From CAXBBB01 sp963793245 (lineage in GTDB: Bacteria; Bacteroidota; Rhodothermia; Rhodothermales; BA12): a stretch of 64,000 nucleotides of DNA. Both the position numbers and the translations under genes were made by a program. Positions 1 to 8,832 of this stretch are shown piece by piece. The first letter of the stretch is position 1, and each line of letters begins with the position of its first letter. Location of the stretch: assembly GCA_963793245.1 (NCBI GenBank), contig CAWBZG010000002.1, positions 682,001-746,000 of the forward strand. Direction: 5' to 3'. The notes below the pieces were generated by a model. It saw only the letters and a program-made list of their open reading frames with translations. It did not search any database and was not told where the DNA came from.

Positions 1-610
1 CCACATCCGGCTTGAGGACGCCGCCACAGGCTGAACAGGGCGGGACAACAAACGGCTGAGTCGGCTCGACTTCGGCGTCTCCGTCCGGGGCAAGGCGATC
101 AGCCGATGCGAGGGCGACGTGCGGATTGCGCTCGGCCAGATCGCGCTGAAAAACAGGACGGTCGTAGCGTGCGTCGCAGTCGAGGCAACGGATGTCGGCC
201 ATCGACCCGTGGAGTTCGACGACGTTGGCGCTTCCGGCGCGCTGGTGCAGCCGGTCGACGTTCTGGGTGATGATGCCCGTCACAGCGCCACTGGCTTCCA
301 TCTGGGCAAGTGCCCGATGCGCCGCGCCCGGCTGTGCTTGGGCGAAGCGGGGAAAACCTGCCGTGCTGCGCATCCAATACCGCTCGCGCGCTGCCACATC
401 GCCGACGAAGGCGTTGTACTGGACGGGGTTGCGCGCTCGCTTCCGCGTTTCAGGTCCGCGATAGTCGGGGATGCCGCTTTCGGTACTCACGCCTGCACCC
501 GTCAGGACGACGATGCGCCGTCCCCGCAGAAAGTCGGCCAGTCGCACGGCGTCACGTTCGAGTGTGCCAGGCAAGGTTGGAGCAGACGGGGCGAAAGCGG
601 AGGGCAGCAT
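1..610 (-). CDS. Sir2-family NAD-dependent protein deacylase (partial, C-terminus beyond window)
   Basis: The reading frame begins at ATG 610 on the minus strand and is still open at base 1, so the C-terminal part is missing. The product shows the sirtuin NAD-binding signature GAGVSTESGIPDYRGP near residues 37-52, the motif TQNVDRLHQRAGS, the catalytic-His segment VELHGSM, and two cysteine pairs (CLDC and, about 50 residues later, CSAC) that would bind zinc, followed by KPDV. This is the standard zinc-containing deacetylase/deacylase layout (CobB class II/III type), acting in the cytoplasm on acyl-lysines using NAD. It is not the zinc-less SIR2 domain of anti-phage ThsA/DSR proteins. It is divergent from the nuclease-helicase gene, with 98 bases between starts. 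The family call is firm; the substrate is unknown. Confidence 0.92.
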   Translation of the reverse strand, partial: MLPSAFAPSAPTLPGTLERDAVRLADFLRGRRIVVLTGAGVSTESGIPDYRGPETRKRARNPVQYNAFVGDVAARERYWMRSTAGFPRFAQAQPGAAHRALAQMEASGAVTGIITQNVDRLHQRAGSANVVELHGSMADIRCLDCDARYDRPVFQRDLAERNPHVALASADRLAPDGDAEVEPTQPFVVPPCSACGGVLKPDV

Positions 611-708
611 GGATAAGCTGTTGAAAATCAGTCGCTCAGCGCAACGCGTGCGCCTCTGCTCGGTGCCCGTTGCGCCCGTACCTTTGAGGCCGATCCGTAC
701 CCCGCCCG

Positions 709-3700
709 ATGTCCGCACCGTCCGACCGTTTCCGCCTGACTGCGTCGGGTGTCGCCCACTTTTTTCAGCACGACTGCGACCGCCTGTTTCGCTGGGAAGC
801 CGTTCCATCCGCTCTGAGAGGAAAGCCCGGCATCGGCCTGGGCATTCCGACCAACGTGAAGGGCAAGCGCCGGGCGGGAGCCAAGCAGTTGATGGAAATG
901 GGCGAGCAGTTCGAGACGGACCGACTGGCCGAACTACGCGAGAGGTTAGGCGATCGCTTGCTCGTGGGCCGAAATACGCGGGCGACTCAGGCATCTGTCC
1001 CGCTAGATGAGGCATTGGCGCATTTGGCGAGCGGACCGGGATTTGTCGCGCAACCCGAGATCGAACTGTCGCCCCAAGCAGCTTCGGCGTTTGCGCATGC
1101 CATCGGTTTTGACCCGGCACTCGTGTCGGTTGGGGCGGTGCGGCCTGACCTGATCGAAGCGGTGCCGTCGCCGTCCGGTGGCCCGACGCGACTGCGGCTG
1201 TGGGACATCAAGGCGAGCGAGCGGGCGCGGCACGAGCACTTCGCTCAGGTGGCGTTCTATGCGCTGATGTTGCCGTTTGCGCTGCCGCCTACGTTCGTGC
1301 TGGATGGAGCCGAAGCTGTGATTTGGTCGAAGCTGGGAGAGGAAGCGTTCGACCTGGCGCCGTACACGCGTGTCGTCCAGCGCTTTCTGCGGCGGAAGGC
1401 ATCTGGGTTGATGGAAGGCCGGGCCGAATCCGCGCACTTTCACCTGTGCACGACGTGCAGCACGTGCGCATTCGAGTTGGAGTGCCGCGAGCAGTCGGAG
1501 CGCGAGGTCGGGCTGTCGCGTGTACCCTACCTGCCGTCGCAGGCCAAACGCCGGTTGCAGGAAGCCGGAATCGAAACGCAGGGACAATTGGCCGACCTGA
1601 GTGCGATCGGCGTGAGCCGCGTTCAGAAGCTGAGTCACGATCTCGCGGTCGGCGCCACTCGGTTTCAGCAGGCGGCGCGCGCGTTGACGGTCGGCGGGAC
1701 GTGGCCTGCCGGTCGGAGCACGTTCCATATGCCGCGACGCGAAGACGTGCGCCTGATCGTGACGGCGGAGTTCGATGCGGTCACCGGAACGTGCTTTGCA
1801 GCCGGATTGCTCGCCTTCGAAGGCTTCGAGGACGGATCGCCGATTGCACAGGAGCACGCGTTTGTCGCCGAAGAGAAGGCAGACGAAGCGTCTGTGCTCC
1901 GCCGACTCTCCGCAGCGTTTGCCGACGTTCTCCGACGGGTCGACGCGGCGAATCGGGATGCGGAAGACTCGGCGAGCGAAGCCTTGTCGGACGCTGCTCA
2001 AGATCGGTTGGATAACGCCGTCGTTCGGCTGAAAGCGTTCAAAGAGGCTCATCCGCGACTCCACAGCGGACTTTCCAACGTCGACGAACTGCGAGAAGAG
2101 CGGGGCAATCTGGAGGACGCAATCCGAGTCGCTCAGAAACACCTCGCCGACGTCGTCAAGAGCGAAGAGCGCGCCGTCCGGCGTCGGCAGAAACGCGTTC
2201 ACGTCTACACGTACGACGGGTTCGAAGCCTCCATCATCGGTGATGCGCTGTCTCGGTGTCGCGATGGGTGGACCGAGCAGCAGCGGACGGATGCTGTTAT
2301 ACTCGAACGGTATTTCTGTCCTCCCGACCTGCTCCCTCAACCGGGAGCGGGCGCATCATCGCGCGTTACCAATGTCGAGAGCGTGCTCCGCGAACTACTC
2401 GTGCTCCCCGTTGCGTATCAGTACGATTTGGAGAGTGTGTCGCGTGCGCTGCGTCCGGCGAAATCGGACGGAACGCCGGGCGGCTATAGCCTTCGATTAC
2501 CTCCGGGCTTCGGGTGGCCCGGCAGCAACCAGATCGCATTCGAGCGAGCGCACGACGTGTGGGACGAAGCGGCGTTCGAGCCGGACCCCGACGACTGGAC
2601 CCAAGATGTGCCGGATGGCGCCGTCGCGCTGGCCGTTGAGCAGGCCGTGCGGAGCAAGCTGAAAGCCATCGACTCGGTCATCCGTGCCGCCAAACAACAA
2701 CTCGGCGAGCGGCTACTGCTTCGCACGATCCCGTTTCGCCTGCCCGAGTCCGATGATGCGTTCGACCTGACGCTGACGGCGCTCCACACGTTCGTCGCGT
2801 GTGAGGCGGCGCATCAGGCCGATCAGGGCGGGGCGACGAGTCTGCTCTCACCAGACGAGCGGGGAACGCGGCTAGTCGGGATAAGAGGTATTCGGCCCAG
2901 CCCAATCCAGCCCGATCCCGACGTGCTGTGGTGTACGTTCGATCCATCCTGCCGCGACGCCAAACTGGACTCTGGCGACTTCAATCTGCTGCTCACCAAC
3001 GAATCCGAAGACCTCGCCACGCTCGTGGGGCCGCCCGGCAGCGGCATCCGGGGCAACCTCCGCGCGCGCATGGTCGAACTCGAGTCCATCGAACGCGATG
3101 CCGATCCGCCGCGCCTGTGTCTCCGTCCGCAGACGATGGAAAAGCTGTCCGACGCCGTTGATCTCCAGGCGCCGCTGACCCTCGACCCGCTCCACACCGA
3201 CTATACCACGCCGCGCCTGCTCGCCGTCCTCGACCGGTTGCGGCGCGATCCATCAGCGGCTCCGCACGTCCGCGACCTGCTCCATTCGGGTGACGTGCCG
3301 GGTTGGAAGCCGATGGTGTCGCCTGAACTCGCCGCTCGCCTGGCGGACGAAGTCGAGGCGATGGCGCGCGCTGCCGGGGCGACGCGTTCGATTCTCAATG
3401 CCGGACAACGGCGCGCGTTCGAGGGCGTCTTCGGCTCGCCGCTGAATATGATTTGGGGGCCGCCAGGGACGGGTAAGACGCACACGCTCGGCCACGTACT
3501 GATGGGCTACGTCCGCGCGGCGCAGCACTTGGGCCGACCGCTGCGCATCGGCGTCACGGCGTTCACACACCACGCGATTGCAGGCGTCTTGCGCAAAACG
3601 GCGAGTCTGGCCGAGCGCTACGGCATCGGGCCGGACCAACTGCGCATCGCCAAAGTCGTCAGTCGATCCGGTCACGATGCCGACGCGGGGCTTCCCGAAT

Positions 3701-4830
3701 CGGTCGAACGCTGGGATCAGGAAGCGATGGGCGCGCGGCTGAACGAGTTGGGACCGCTCGTCACCATCGTCGGCGCGACGACGTGGGGCGTCGAGCGGGC
3801 GCTGAACCACGCGACGGACGGGGCGCCTGCGGGCTGGTTCGACGTGCTGCTCGTTGACGAGGCGTCGCAGTTGCTCGTTCCGCACGCCGTCATGCCGCTG
3901 CTTGCGACGGCGTCTCACGCGAGCGTCATTCTGGCGGGCGACGATTTGCAGCTTCCGCCCATCGTGCAGGGCACCTACCCAGACGAGGAAGCCGGATATG
4001 GCCCGCTGTTTGGGTCGATCTTCGCGTTCGCCCGAAGTAGGGCGGAGGCGTCGGGACGCGTGGACGACACGCTGTTCTTGCTCGAAGAAAACTTCCGCAT
4101 GAACGCGCCGATCACCGACTATCCATCGCACGCGCTCTACGGCGGGCGATTACGGAGCGCCCAACCCGACCTGCGCCTCGACCTGACGACATCGCCCGAC
4201 TGCCCACTCTGCGACGCACTCCTTGATCCCGAGCGCCCCGTCGTCTTCGTCCGCTACGCCGCTCCGCGCGCGTTCACGTCGCGCAATGAGTTGGAAGCCC
4301 GCATCGCCGCGCGTATCGTCGATGTGCTGTCGGACAGCCTCGCGCGCAATGGACAACAGTGCTCGCCTGCGGATTTCGCATCGGACGGAGTCGGCGTTCT
4401 GGCTCCGCACCGCGCGCAGAACAGCGCCATCCGCTCGTCGCTCGTGGCTCAGGGCTTCGATCCGCGCGAGTCGCCCAAACTGCGTCCCATGCCAACGGTC
4501 GACACGGTCGACAAGCTGCAAGGGCAGGAGCGTGATGCCATCGTTGTTTCGTACGGCGTGGCCGATCCTGCGTATGCCGTCGCCGAGGGCGAGTTCTTGT
4601 TCAGTCGCCGCCGCTTCAACGTCGCTGCGACGCGTGCTCGCAGCAAGCTGATCGTCCTCGTAGCCGACGAACTACTCGACGCCGTTCCAACGAGTCGCGA
4701 CGTGCTCGAAGACGCCGCCATGCTCGCCGGATTCGCCGATTACTGCTCGTCAGGCTCCGAAACGCACGTGTGGTCCGACGACGAGTTCGGCGATGTGCTG
4801 CTCGACGTGAGTTGGCGTGGGTTCGCGTAG
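709..4830 (+). CDS. TM0106-family RecB-like nuclease fused to SF1 (Upf1/Dna2-like) helicase
   Basis: A 1373-residue protein with two halves. The N-terminal half is a Cas4/RecB-like PD-(D/E)XK nuclease: nuclease motif LWDIKAS near residue 165 with a following Gln (QVAFYALML), one early Cys (HDCDRLF) and a cluster CTTCSTCAFELEC near residue 246, which together fit a 4Fe-4S nuclease. A helix-hairpin-helix-like stretch follows. The C-terminal half is an SF1B helicase: Walker A GPPGTGKT near 918, Walker B LLVDEASQ near 1047, GDDLQLPP near 1077, FRMNAPI, VDKLQGQERD near 1268 and AATRARSK near 1305. Families of this build are annotated as TM0106 RecB-like nuclease/AAA helicases; a role in DNA end-processing or repair is inferred from Dna2/Cas4 relatives. 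All key residues seen are intact, so it should be active. Confidence 0.9.
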   Translation: MSAPSDRFRLTASGVAHFFQHDCDRLFRWEAVPSALRGKPGIGLGIPTNVKGKRRAGAKQLMEMGEQFETDRLAELRERLGDRLLVGRNTRATQASVPLDEALAHLASGPGFVAQPEIELSPQAASAFAHAIGFDPALVSVGAVRPDLIEAVPSPSGGPTRLRLWDIKASERARHEHFAQVAFYALMLPFALPPTFVLDGAEAVIWSKLGEEAFDLAPYTRVVQRFLRRKASGLMEGRAESAHFHLCTTCSTCAFELECREQSEREVGLSRVPYLPSQAKRRLQEAGIETQGQLADLSAIGVSRVQKLSHDLAVGATRFQQAARALTVGGTWPAGRSTFHMPRREDVRLIVTAEFDAVTGTCFAAGLLAFEGFEDGSPIAQEHAFVAEEKADEASVLRRLSAAFADVLRRVDAANRDAEDSASEALSDAAQDRLDNAVVRLKAFKEAHPRLHSGLSNVDELREERGNLEDAIRVAQKHLADVVKSEERAVRRRQKRVHVYTYDGFEASIIGDALSRCRDGWTEQQRTDAVILERYFCPPDLLPQPGAGASSRVTNVESVLRELLVLPVAYQYDLESVSRALRPAKSDGTPGGYSLRLPPGFGWPGSNQIAFERAHDVWDEAAFEPDPDDWTQDVPDGAVALAVEQAVRSKLKAIDSVIRAAKQQLGERLLLRTIPFRLPESDDAFDLTLTALHTFVACEAAHQADQGGATSLLSPDERGTRLVGIRGIRPSPIQPDPDVLWCTFDPSCRDAKLDSGDFNLLLTNESEDLATLVGPPGSGIRGNLRARMVELESIERDADPPRLCLRPQTMEKLSDAVDLQAPLTLDPLHTDYTTPRLLAVLDRLRRDPSAAPHVRDLLHSGDVPGWKPMVSPELAARLADEVEAMARAAGATRSILNAGQRRAFEGVFGSPLNMIWGPPGTGKTHTLGHVLMGYVRAAQHLGRPLRIGVTAFTHHAIAGVLRKTASLAERYGIGPDQLRIAKVVSRSGHDADAGLPESVERWDQEAMGARLNELGPLVTIVGATTWGVERALNHATDGAPAGWFDVLLVDEASQLLVPHAVMPLLATASHASVILAGDDLQLPPIVQGTYPDEEAGYGPLFGSIFAFARSRAEASGRVDDTLFLLEENFRMNAPITDYPSHALYGGRLRSAQPDLRLDLTTSPDCPLCDALLDPERPVVFVRYAAPRAFTSRNELEARIAARIVDVLSDSLARNGQQCSPADFASDGVGVLAPHRAQNSAIRSSLVAQGFDPRESPKLRPMPTVDTVDKLQGQERDAIVVSYGVADPAYAVAEGEFLFSRRRFNVAATRARSKLIVLVADELLDAVPTSRDVLEDAAMLAGFADYCSSGSETHVWSDDEFGDVLLDVSWRGFA

Positions 4831-5172
4831 TTCTCCATCAACCCAACTTCCACCCTTCGACTATGTCCTTGCGAGTGGCCAAGCGACGCGGCAATCTGGA
4901 GAAATAAAGCTGTGTCCTGCTATCCCGTTATCGGACTTGATACTGGAGCGACCGGAGTTGCTGTGCTGTGCGTCTTGCTGGTTGGCCGCGTTCTCGCTAT
5001 CGGTTTTACGCGACTCTGAAGGGCTGCGCATTCGTGTTTGTACGTCGTCCCGGGATCCAGGAGTCTTTCGCGACTGCAGATTTGCGTGCGAGCACGAAAG
5101 TCCAATCAACGTCCTGGGTCCCGGATCGAGTCCAGGACGACGGTTTGAGAGGGTGTAGAGGTTCGACCGGGG
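4831..5172. other. 342-bp convergent intergenic region
   Basis: This gap lies between the convergent nuclease-helicase and glycosyltransferase genes. I see no convincing gene in it: the open frames are short, lack conserved motifs and have no start context. Its right half holds the inverted-repeat element listed at 5043-5142. The left 200 bases contain nothing I can name. Confidence 0.5.
5043..5142. repeat. REP-like imperfect inverted repeat, about 100 bp
   Basis: The element opens with CGTCGTCC (5043-5050) and closes with the exact reverse complement GGACGACG (5135-5142). Inside it, GGAGTCTTTCG on the left mirrors CGAAAGTCC on the right, and both halves carry a CCGGGA/TCCCGG-type sub-palindrome. 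The halves resemble the widespread bacterial intergenic REP words built on GTCCTGGA...TCCAGGAC. It sits between two convergent stop codons, where such hairpins often serve as bidirectional terminators. Copy number elsewhere in the genome cannot be seen from here. Confidence 0.55.
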
Positions 5173-5856
5173 TCACTCGCCACGCTCTGCATCGTAGCGG
5201 TACGCCTCGGCCAAGCGGTTGGGGTCGGCGCCGCAGAGGTAGCGGGTCCACAGGGCGAGGTTGCGGGCTTGCTGGCCCAGCGTGCCGTTGCGGTGAAAGC
5301 GACGCGCACTGGTCGTGACGGCGGGTGGGACGAAGGCGAAGCGTCCGACGTGGCGGAGTCGGCAGACGAGTTCCAGGTCTTCGAACGCGGCGATGTCGGG
5401 GAAGCCGCCGATCTGGTCAAATGCGACGCGCGTGCAGAAGTGGGCACGGTCGCCGAATGCCAGGCGGTACCAGGGCACGTGCGTGGCGAGAGCGTAGGCG
5501 CGGAGAACAGGCGTCGGCTCGTCGAAGCGCAGGCGGAACGCGCCGCCGACAGCGCCCTCGGTCAGCGCGTCAGAGGCAGCCGCGAGCGCATCGGGTGGCA
5601 GTCGTGTGTCGGCGTGGAGGAAGAGCAGTGCGTCGCCTGTCGAGTCATTGGCTCCTAGATTCATCTGTCGCGCGCGTCCTGGGTCGGACGGGAGCACGCG
5701 TGCTCCCATCTGCTCCGCCACGTGCCGCGTCGCGTCCGTCGAACCGCCGTCGACGACGACGATCTCATCCGCTCCGGCCTGCTGCGCGCTCCGAATCGCA
5801 TCTCCGACGCGGGCCTCTTCGTTGAGCGCTGGGATGACGACCGACCAGCGCATCAC
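5173..5856 (-). CDS. Family 2 glycosyltransferase, TIGR04283-like
   Basis: The 227-residue product is a GT-A fold glycosyltransferase: VVIPALNEE near the N-terminus, VVDGGSTDAT around residue 36, and FLHADTRLP (the DxD-like metal/nucleotide-sugar site) near residue 80, then FGDRAHFCTR and GGFPDIAAFEDLEL. This matches the rSAM/selenodomain-associated transferase 2 family (TIGR04283), which usually travels with transferase 1 (TIGR04282); that partner is present at 8833-9516. Its ATG overlaps the stop of the upstream hydrolase gene by four bases (ATGA), so the two are probably translated together. The sugar and acceptor are unknown. No membrane segment is evident, so it is probably cytoplasmic. 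Confidence 0.88.
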   Translation of the reverse strand: MMRWSVVIPALNEEARVGDAIRSAQQAGADEIVVVDGGSTDATRHVAEQMGARVLPSDPGRARQMNLGANDSTGDALLFLHADTRLPPDALAAASDALTEGAVGGAFRLRFDEPTPVLRAYALATHVPWYRLAFGDRAHFCTRVAFDQIGGFPDIAAFEDLELVCRLRHVGRFAFVPPAVTTSARRFHRNGTLGQQARNLALWTRYLCGADPNRLAEAYRYDAERGE

Positions 5857-6752
5857 GCGTCCGATCCGCCGTGCATCTGCTTCATGCAGAACACCGATCC
5901 GCCCGCTTTGACGAACTCCGACGTATCGACTTCGACGACCTCGAACCCCGCTTCTCGCAGTCGCGCGTTCGTCTGGGTGCAGCCGGTCTGGATCAGCACG
6001 TGTCGGCGGTCGGGGCAGTGCGCGTTGCAGGCGAACAGCGTCCGGGCTTCGTGTTCGTCGGCCTCGATGAGGTTGGGGATGACGGCTCGGAGCAGCGCCA
6101 GACCGTCAGGCGTGAACGCCGATGGGACGTAGAGCGCAGTCGACTCGTCGAGCAGGCTCAGGCACGTGTCGAGGTGGTAAAACTCGGGATCGCGCAGTTC
6201 GAGCGTGCAGATGCGAACGCCGGTCAGCTCGGACAGAAAGTCGTAGGCTTTGGCGTCTGTCCGAAAGCCCCAGCCGCCCCAGAGCAGTCGCCGATCTGGG
6301 TGCCAGAGGGCGTCGCCTGCTCCTTCGAAACCCGTTTTGAGCGGCGGAAGCGCGTGCGACGTATAGCCGTTCGCCTCGAACCACTCGCGATAGAACGCGA
6401 CTTCGGGCGCGCGCTCTTCGGTCCCCATCTGGCTCATCACCACGTGCGCGTTGCCGTCACGCCCGACGACTGGCAGCGTCTGGTTGGCGCAGAACACCAT
6501 ATCGGGTAGGTGGGGCTGTCCCTCGATCACGTCGACGGGAAAACCGATCCGTTCGTAGACGGCTTTGACTTCGTGCCACTGCGCGCGCGCGTTGGCCTGA
6601 TCGACCGACCCCTCCATGCCCTCCATGTGCGCGTTGATGACGTAGACAACGTCGAAGTGGTCGGGCGTCGTCATGAGCACGCGCGTCTCGGACGGGCGCG
6701 CCTCAAGGTCGGTGAGGGCGAAGTCGAGCGCGTCGGCGGAGGTGTAGTGCAT
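5853..6752 (-). CDS. Dimethylarginine dimethylaminohydrolase/amidinotransferase-family hydrolase
   Basis: The 299-residue product has the pentein (guanidine-modifying) fold signatures: LPDMVFCANQTLP, GFEGAGDALW, YHLDTCLSLL (catalytic His region) and, near the C-terminus, KAGGSVFCMKQM, where the Cys of GGSVFC is the expected nucleophile. Relatives hydrolyse dimethylarginine or related guanidino compounds to citrulline; some close homologues are annotated as citrulline-forming arginine deiminase-like enzymes. The substrate cannot be settled from sequence. The chosen ATG gives a natural N-terminus ahead of VLMTTPDHFDVVYVINAHM; an internal ATG at that point is an alternative. It is coupled by a 4-base overlap to the following glycosyltransferase gene. 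Confidence 0.85.
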   Translation of the reverse strand: MHYTSADALDFALTDLEARPSETRVLMTTPDHFDVVYVINAHMEGMEGSVDQANARAQWHEVKAVYERIGFPVDVIEGQPHLPDMVFCANQTLPVVGRDGNAHVVMSQMGTEERAPEVAFYREWFEANGYTSHALPPLKTGFEGAGDALWHPDRRLLWGGWGFRTDAKAYDFLSELTGVRICTLELRDPEFYHLDTCLSLLDESTALYVPSAFTPDGLALLRAVIPNLIEADEHEARTLFACNAHCPDRRHVLIQTGCTQTNARLREAGFEVVEVDTSEFVKAGGSVFCMKQMHGGSDA

Positions 6753-6804
6753 GGCAATCAGTTCGAGCGGTCGGCCAAGCTACGGAAGTCCAGGAGGAGG
6801 AATC

Positions 6805-7710
6805 CTACTCCAGTCCGCTCAGAAACGCGTCGATCGGAAGGCGTACGGCGATGCGGACGAACCGCCCATCGACGACCGGCGACAGGTTGCTCAGCAGTGC
6901 GCGGGTTTGCTCGTCAAGGTCGGGCGACTGCGCGGCGAGGGCGCCAATCGTTGTCACGAGACCGGCGAGGGTGGCGGCGTCCGATCCCACAATGGGTTCG
7001 AGCCAGATCGTGGCGTCGACCGAGGCCTCATCGTCTGCGCTCAGCGTCGAGCCGAAGGCGGCGCGCCGGAACGGAAGAGCAGAAGGCGGGATCGGCGAGT
7101 CGTCGCCCAGCAGCGCAGTTAGGAGTAGACCGCTATCCTGCACCAGGATCCCGACCGGGAACGCGTCGGTTTTGGCTAAGAGCGCCCGCGCGTCGCCGGA
7201 CACTCGGGCCGAGCCGGTGCGTCGGATCATCGCTCGGACGATGGACTCGCGTGAGGCCACGATGACGCGGGTATCGTCGACTGCGAAAACGGCTTCGAGT
7301 TGATCGTCCACGAATAGATCGAAATCGCCTTCGCGCATCGTTGTCGATGCGGTGGACGCGAGCGCCTGCCGTGCTTCGCTCGTGCCACTTGGGAAAACGA
7401 CAACGGCTTCACCGCCTGCGATTCCCCCAATCGCGCTGCCCAAGTCCGTTGCGTTGGTCAAGCGGGCTGCCCCGTAAACGGTGGCGTCGACCGGGAGGGC
7501 GAAGGGAAACAGCGCCGTGAGCGAGTCGAGTTCGATCCCGTCCGTTTGGATGGCATCCGAGTCCAGAGCCGACGCGCTGGCTCGCAAGACGATGGTAGCT
7601 TCTCCGTCGAGCAGGTCGAACACGCTGTCAGGTGCATCGTCCGCGCTGTTCGAGTCGCAGGCCGATAGGCAGAGCGCCAGCAGCAGGGCGAGGCTAAGCG
7701 AGCGCAGCAT
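6805..7710 (-). CDS. Lipoprotein of unknown function
   Basis: About 301 residues. I chose the ATG at 7710 because it opens a classic type II signal, MLRSLSLALLLALCLSACDS, with lipobox LSAC; a longer frame upstream would run into the preceding gene. The mature protein is acidic and rich in Ala, Asp and Ser, with repeated beta-strand/helix alternation (for example SVFDLLDGEATIVLRASASA and GEAVVVFPSG). I recognise no enzymatic motif and no named domain. It starts four bases after the stop of the MscS-like channel gene, so both are likely on one transcript. Expected location: lipid-anchored at the periplasmic face of the inner or outer membrane. Confidence 0.75.
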   Translation of the reverse strand: MLRSLSLALLLALCLSACDSNSADDAPDSVFDLLDGEATIVLRASASALDSDAIQTDGIELDSLTALFPFALPVDATVYGAARLTNATDLGSAIGGIAGGEAVVVFPSGTSEARQALASTASTTMREGDFDLFVDDQLEAVFAVDDTRVIVASRESIVRAMIRRTGSARVSGDARALLAKTDAFPVGILVQDSGLLLTALLGDDSPIPPSALPFRRAAFGSTLSADDEASVDATIWLEPIVGSDAATLAGLVTTIGALAAQSPDLDEQTRALLSNLSPVVDGRFVRIAVRLPIDAFLSGLE

Positions 7711-7714
7711 AGAT

Positions 7715-8773
7715 CTAGACAGAGTCGGTGGGCGGGAGTGTAGGCGCGGCGGAGCCAGGTTCTTGCCGCACGTAGAGGGTACGTCTCGGGAACGGGATTT
7801 CGTGTCCGTCGGCATCGAAACGGGCTTTGATCGCCAGCCGCAGGTCGCGCTCAGCCTGGAACTGCTCGCCCGGAACGACGCGGATGATGACGCGCGCGTC
7901 CAGTTGCGACTCGCCGAAGTTGGTCAGCGCCTGGACCTCGGGACGCTCGTCGAGCAAGATCTCTTTGTGCTCGTCGGCCCACCCATCGGCGGCTTGCTGC
8001 ATTGCGTCCAAGATCGGGCGCGGATCGGCCTCGTACGGAATGCCGACGACGACGATGGCGCGGGCGTAGCCGATAGACTTGTTGCCAAAGATGCGGAGTT
8101 CACCGGCAGGCACCATCAGCACTTCGCCGTCGAACTTGCGCACTTTGATCAGCCGAACGCCGATGTGCTCGACCGCGCCGACATCCGTGCCGACGCGCAC
8201 CAGGTCGCCTACGTGGATCGTGTCGTCGAAGAGCAGGAAGATGCCGCTGATTACGTCGCGCACCAGCGTTTGGGCACCGAAACCGATGGCGAGTCCGGCG
8301 ACACCCGCCGTCGCGATCAGGGCGCCGACTTCGATGCCGATCTGACTCAGGATCAGGATGAGCGCCAGGGGCCAGATCGTGTAGCGGGCGACGCTCGACA
8401 GCAGGTTCTGGATCGTCGACACACGTTGGCGACGAGGCGCGTTGAGCGGCAGGTTGTCGAACCGGGCCGCGTAGCGCCGCGCCGCGCTGTCGATAAAGCG
8501 GATGACCAGAGCGGCCAGTACCAGAATCACGACGACGTGCAAGAACACACCGATTGCGCCGATCCAAAGCGCCGGGTCGTAGACGTAGGCCCAGAAGCCC
8601 TCGGCAGCACGCGCAGCCGAGCCGACGGGGTCGGTGATACGTTCGACCCACGCAGTGTCGGCGCGGAGGCGTTGGCCGAGCGAGGTCGTGTCGAGGGCCG
8701 CGAGGCTGTCGGCGGCCGTCGGCGTCTGCTGGGCCATGCGGGACGCAGCGGCGAAGGACTGGGGAGCGATCAT
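7715..8773 (-). CDS. MscS-family mechanosensitive ion channel
   Basis: About 352 residues from the ATG at 8773; a longer frame would overlap the divergent gene at 8833, and a later ATG at 8737 is possible. Two N-terminal transmembrane helices (around WIGAIGVFLHVVVILVLAAL and YTIWPLALILILSQ) precede the pore helix VAGLAIGFGAQTLVRDVISG, the conserved Gly/Ala-rich MscS TM3 motif, followed by the beta domain (FDDTIHVGDLVRVGTDVGAVEHI) and an alpha/beta C-terminal domain (DARVIIRVVPGEQFQ). It should gate solute efflux during osmotic downshock. The lipoprotein gene follows immediately. Confidence 0.92.
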   Translation of the reverse strand: MIAPQSFAAASRMAQQTPTAADSLAALDTTSLGQRLRADTAWVERITDPVGSAARAAEGFWAYVYDPALWIGAIGVFLHVVVILVLAALVIRFIDSAARRYAARFDNLPLNAPRRQRVSTIQNLLSSVARYTIWPLALILILSQIGIEVGALIATAGVAGLAIGFGAQTLVRDVISGIFLLFDDTIHVGDLVRVGTDVGAVEHIGVRLIKVRKFDGEVLMVPAGELRIFGNKSIGYARAIVVVGIPYEADPRPILDAMQQAADGWADEHKEILLDERPEVQALTNFGESQLDARVIIRVVPGEQFQAERDLRLAIKARFDADGHEIPFPRRTLYVRQEPGSAAPTLPPTDSV

Positions 8774-8832
8774 GCGAAAAGAGAGAATCAGACAGGTACT
8801 TTGTCTGGCTCTACCCAGCCCGACTACCTTCC

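Noticed and set aside
1..4830. Sir2 plus nuclease-helicase as an anti-phage defence island
   Set aside because: The sirtuin is the zinc-containing deacylase type, the nuclease-helicase is a TM0106-like housekeeping candidate, and there are no other defence genes or mobile markers.
4831..5172. Possible tRNA or small RNA in the gap
   Set aside because: No cloverleaf, no T-loop motif GTTCGA-type at the right spacing, no CCA end; only an inverted repeat is visible.
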